NCBI GenBank assembly: GCA_965656035.1
Contig: CBFHIO010000046.1
Location: forward strand, 1-7,523
Source: SCGC-AAA076-P13 sp965656035
Lineage (GTDB): Bacteria > Pseudomonadota > Gammaproteobacteria > Magnimaribacterales > D2472
Direction: 5' to 3'
DNA length: 7,523 nucleotides
In this document: one piece after another, positions 5,706-7,523 of the stretch
How positions within the stretch are numbered: the first letter of the stretch is position 1
Layout of the letters: every line of letters begins with the position of its first letter
Notes under the pieces: model-generated
Told to the model about the DNA's origin: nothing
The model's database searches: none
The model's input: only the letters and a program-made list of their open reading frames with translations
Position numbers and translations under genes: made by a program

Positions 5706-7286
5706 ATGTCAAAACACGAAACAATTAAAAACAAGGTATCAGGTATAGATGCTATGTCATCCGCTAATTGGAATTCAATTAATCCAGAATACGTCACACG
5801 AATGCGGATGCAAAATCGTTTTAAGACGGGTTTAGATATTGCTAAATATACAGCCTCTATTATGCGTAAAGATATGGAAGAATATGATGCTGACACATCA
5901 AAATACACACAATCACTTGGTTGTTGGCATGGTTTCATAGGTCAACAAAAGCTTATATCAATTAAAAAACATTTTAAGACCACTAACAAAAAATATCTTT
6001 ATTTATCAGGTTGGATGATAGCAGCTCTTAGATCAGAATTCGGACCCCTACCAGACCAATCCATGCATGAAAAAACTTCAGTTGCTAGTTTAATTGAAGA
6101 ACTATATACATTTCTTAGACAAGCTGATGCGCGTGAACTTAGTGATCTGTATAGAAAATTAGACAATGCATCCGATTTAGATAAGGCTGATATACAAGAT
6201 CAAATTGATAATTTTGAAACTCATGTAGTGCCAATTATTGCAGACATTGATGCTGGTTTTGGTAATGAAGAGGCTACATATTTAATGGCCAAACAAATGA
6301 TTGAAGCAGGTGCTTGTGCTATTCAAATAGAAAATCAGGTATCTGATGAAAAACAGTGTGGACACCAAGATGGTAAAGTGACTGTTCCACATGCTGATTT
6401 TTTAGCTAAAATTAATGCAGTTAGATATGCGTTTCTTGAGCTTGGTGTTGATGAAGGTGTGATCGTTGCTAGGACTGATTCACTAGGTGCAGGCTTGACT
6501 AAACAGATTGCCATTACTAATGAAAAAGGTGATCTAGGAGATCAATATAATTCATTTTTAGATGTTGAGGAAGTTGATTCAGTCAGTATGAAGCATGGTG
6601 ATGTAATGATAAATCAAGACGGTAAGTTAGTTAGGCCTAAGAGATTGCCTAGTAATTTATATCAATTTAAAAAAGGTACTGGTGAAGCAAGGTGTATTCT
6701 AGATTCAATTACAAGCCTTCAAAATGGCGCAGATCTAATCTGGATAGAAACCGAAAAACCTCATATAGGCCAAATTAGTGCAATGATGAATGAAATTAAA
6801 AAAGTTATACCAAACGCTAAATTAGTTTATAACAACAGCCCATCCTTTAATTGGACACTCAATTTTAGACAACAGGTATTTGATGCTATGGAGTCTGAAG
6901 GAAAAGATGTTTCATTATATGATCGAGCTGACCTTATGAATGTTTCATATGATGAAAGTGAATTAGCAATTGAAGCTGATAATAAGATTCGAACTTTTCA
7001 GGCTGATGCTGCCAGAGAAGCTGGAATTTTCCATCATTTAATAACCCTACCAACTTATCATACAGCAGCACTATCCACTGATAATTTAGCTAAAGAGTAC
7101 TTTGGTGACCAAGGAATGCTAGGTTATGTAGCAGGCGTTCAAAGAAAAGAAATTAGAGAAGGTATTGCATGTGTGAAACATCAAAACATGTCTGGTTCAG
7201 ATATGGGTGATGATCATAAGGAATATTTTGCAGGTGAAGCTGCACTAAAAGCAGCAGGTAAAGAAAATACTATGAATCAGTTCTAG
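5706..7286 (+). CDS. aceA: Isocitrate lyase, long Pseudomonas/Acinetobacter type
   Basis: AceA cleaves isocitrate to glyoxylate and succinate, the first step of the glyoxylate shunt, needed for growth on acetate or fatty acids. From ATG 5706 the product is 526 residues. This is near the roughly 530 of the Pseudomonas enzyme and much longer than the roughly 434 of E. coli; the extra length is largely a central insertion (about 262-330). Motifs: SGW (101-103), the metal-site ADIDAGFGN (179-187), catalytic loop KQCGH (216-220) with Cys218, RTDS (256-259), NNSPSFNW (376-383) and LPTYHT (448-453). The catalytic loop reads KQCGH rather than KKCGH, as I recall for the Pseudomonas-type subfamily. 2-Methylisocitrate lyase is unlikely given the length and the SPSFNW motif. 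Its last 17 bp overlap convergent nqrM. No malate synthase gene is in the window. Confidence 0.96.
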   Translation: MSKHETIKNKVSGIDAMSSANWNSINPEYVTRMRMQNRFKTGLDIAKYTASIMRKDMEEYDADTSKYTQSLGCWHGFIGQQKLISIKKHFKTTNKKYLYLSGWMIAALRSEFGPLPDQSMHEKTSVASLIEELYTFLRQADARELSDLYRKLDNASDLDKADIQDQIDNFETHVVPIIADIDAGFGNEEATYLMAKQMIEAGACAIQIENQVSDEKQCGHQDGKVTVPHADFLAKINAVRYAFLELGVDEGVIVARTDSLGAGLTKQIAITNEKGDLGDQYNSFLDVEEVDSVSMKHGDVMINQDGKLVRPKRLPSNLYQFKKGTGEARCILDSITSLQNGADLIWIETEKPHIGQISAMMNEIKKVIPNAKLVYNNSPSFNWTLNFRQQVFDAMESEGKDVSLYDRADLMNVSYDESELAIEADNKIRTFQADAAREAGIFHHLITLPTYHTAALSTDNLAKEYFGDQGMLGYVAGVQRKEIREGIACVKHQNMSGSDMGDDHKEYFAGEAALKAAGKENTMNQF

Positions 7287-7452
7287 TACAAGAATTCATT
7301 TCTGTTTTACCACATATATTGCATGTACCATCTTTTGATGTCATAACACCACCACAAGACCCCTCTATAGGTTTATTCCTTAGTATCAAACCTATGGCAA
7401 GTGCTGCAAAAGCAATAGTAATAACTATAAATGTTGCTATAAACGTATTCAT
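7270..7452 (-). CDS. nqrM: NqrM, maturation factor of Na+-translocating NADH:quinone oxidoreductase (DUF539)
   Basis: NqrM is a small membrane protein required to assemble Na+-NQR, thought to deliver iron to the cysteine site between NqrD and NqrE. The 60-residue product has one N-terminal membrane segment (about residues 4-24), then the family hallmark KPIEGSCGG at 27-35, and cysteines at 33, 44, 47 and 55. The family is known for four conserved cysteines, with Cys33 reported as essential in Vibrio NqrM; the number and first position agree. The start is ATG 7452, overlapping the upstream stop as ATGA. An AGGA is only 2 bp away, so reinitiation after apbE is likely. The 3' end overlaps the aceA end by 17 bp on the opposite strand, encoding only the last residues after Cys55. 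The identification rests on the motif, size and neighbour. Confidence 0.9.
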   Translation of the reverse strand: MNTFIATFIVITIAFAALAIGLILRNKPIEGSCGGVMTSKDGTCNICGKTEMNSCTRTDS

Positions 7453-7523
7453 AATCCTAAATTATACCATTCATCAGAAAACATTAATTTAAATTCATTG
7501 TCTAGCTCAACCACTAACATTAA
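7449..7523 (-). CDS. apbE: Probable ApbE (FAD:protein FMN transferase), C-terminal 24 residues only
   Basis: The reverse complement is open from the window edge to TGA at 7449-7451 and encodes a tail containing MLVVELDNEFKLMFSDEW. This hydrophobic strand, then acidic turn, then F-K-x-x-x-S pattern resembles the C-terminus of ApbE proteins. ApbE attaches FMN covalently to NqrB and NqrC, and in Vibrio and relatives apbE directly precedes nqrM at the end of the nqrABCDEF operon, which fits the ATGA overlap here. With so few residues the call depends largely on context. If right, nqrF and the rest of nqr should lie beyond position 7523 on the minus strand. Confidence 0.65.
   Translation of the reverse strand, partial: LMLVVELDNEFKLMFSDEWYNLGL

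Noticed and set aside
5669..5938. Minus-strand open frame of 89 codons across the aceA start
   Set aside because: It overlaps the aceA ribosome site and the conserved N-terminus of AceA; no ribosome site or recognisable product.

Overview
The window is an AT-rich (roughly one third G+C by eye), densely packed piece of bacterial chromosome. It holds eight protein-coding genes, two of them cut by the window ends. No RNA gene, mobile element, CRISPR array or phage-like module is visible. The proteins are of gammaproteobacterial type: E. coli-like PurB, MnmA, NADP-dependent Icd and ClpS, a long Pseudomonas/Acinetobacter-type isocitrate lyase, and an ApbE-NqrM pair belonging to a Na+-translocating NADH:quinone oxidoreductase locus. 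Low G+C, short spacers, overlapping genes and a sodium-pumping complex together suggest a streamlined marine gammaproteobacterium, for example of the SAR86 type. That placement is inference, not proof.

Layout. On the minus strand, reading from about 3000 down to 1, are icd, clpS and the first 468 codons of clpA. They form one tightly coupled unit: icd and clpS share one base (TAATG), and clpS and clpA are 2 bases apart. A 96-bp divergent promoter region (2999-3094) separates this unit from plus-strand mnmA and purB, which are 35 bp apart. A 134-bp spacer with an inverted repeat and promoter-like hexamers leads to aceA (true start 5706, set by an AGGGA ribosome site). Minus-strand nqrM converges on aceA and overlaps its last 17 bp. 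Upstream of nqrM, and overlapping it by ATGA, is the last 24 codons of a probable apbE. No gene-free stretch exceeds 134 bp.

Functions. Icd and AceA are the two enzymes that compete for isocitrate, at the branch between the TCA cycle and the glyoxylate shunt. Icd keeps the serine that AceK phosphorylates in enteric bacteria. ClpS and ClpA deliver and unfold N-degron substrates for ClpP. MnmA thiolates tRNA wobble uridines and PurB works in purine synthesis. NqrM and ApbE mature the Na+-NQR complex.

The genes are individually ordinary housekeeping genes. The main points of interest are the compacted version of a Pseudomonas-like gene order (genes such as hflD and cspD that lie between these ones elsewhere are absent), the placing of icd at the head of a clpS-clpA operon, and the overlapping convergent end of aceA and nqrM. 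I see no convincing evidence for an undescribed system here.
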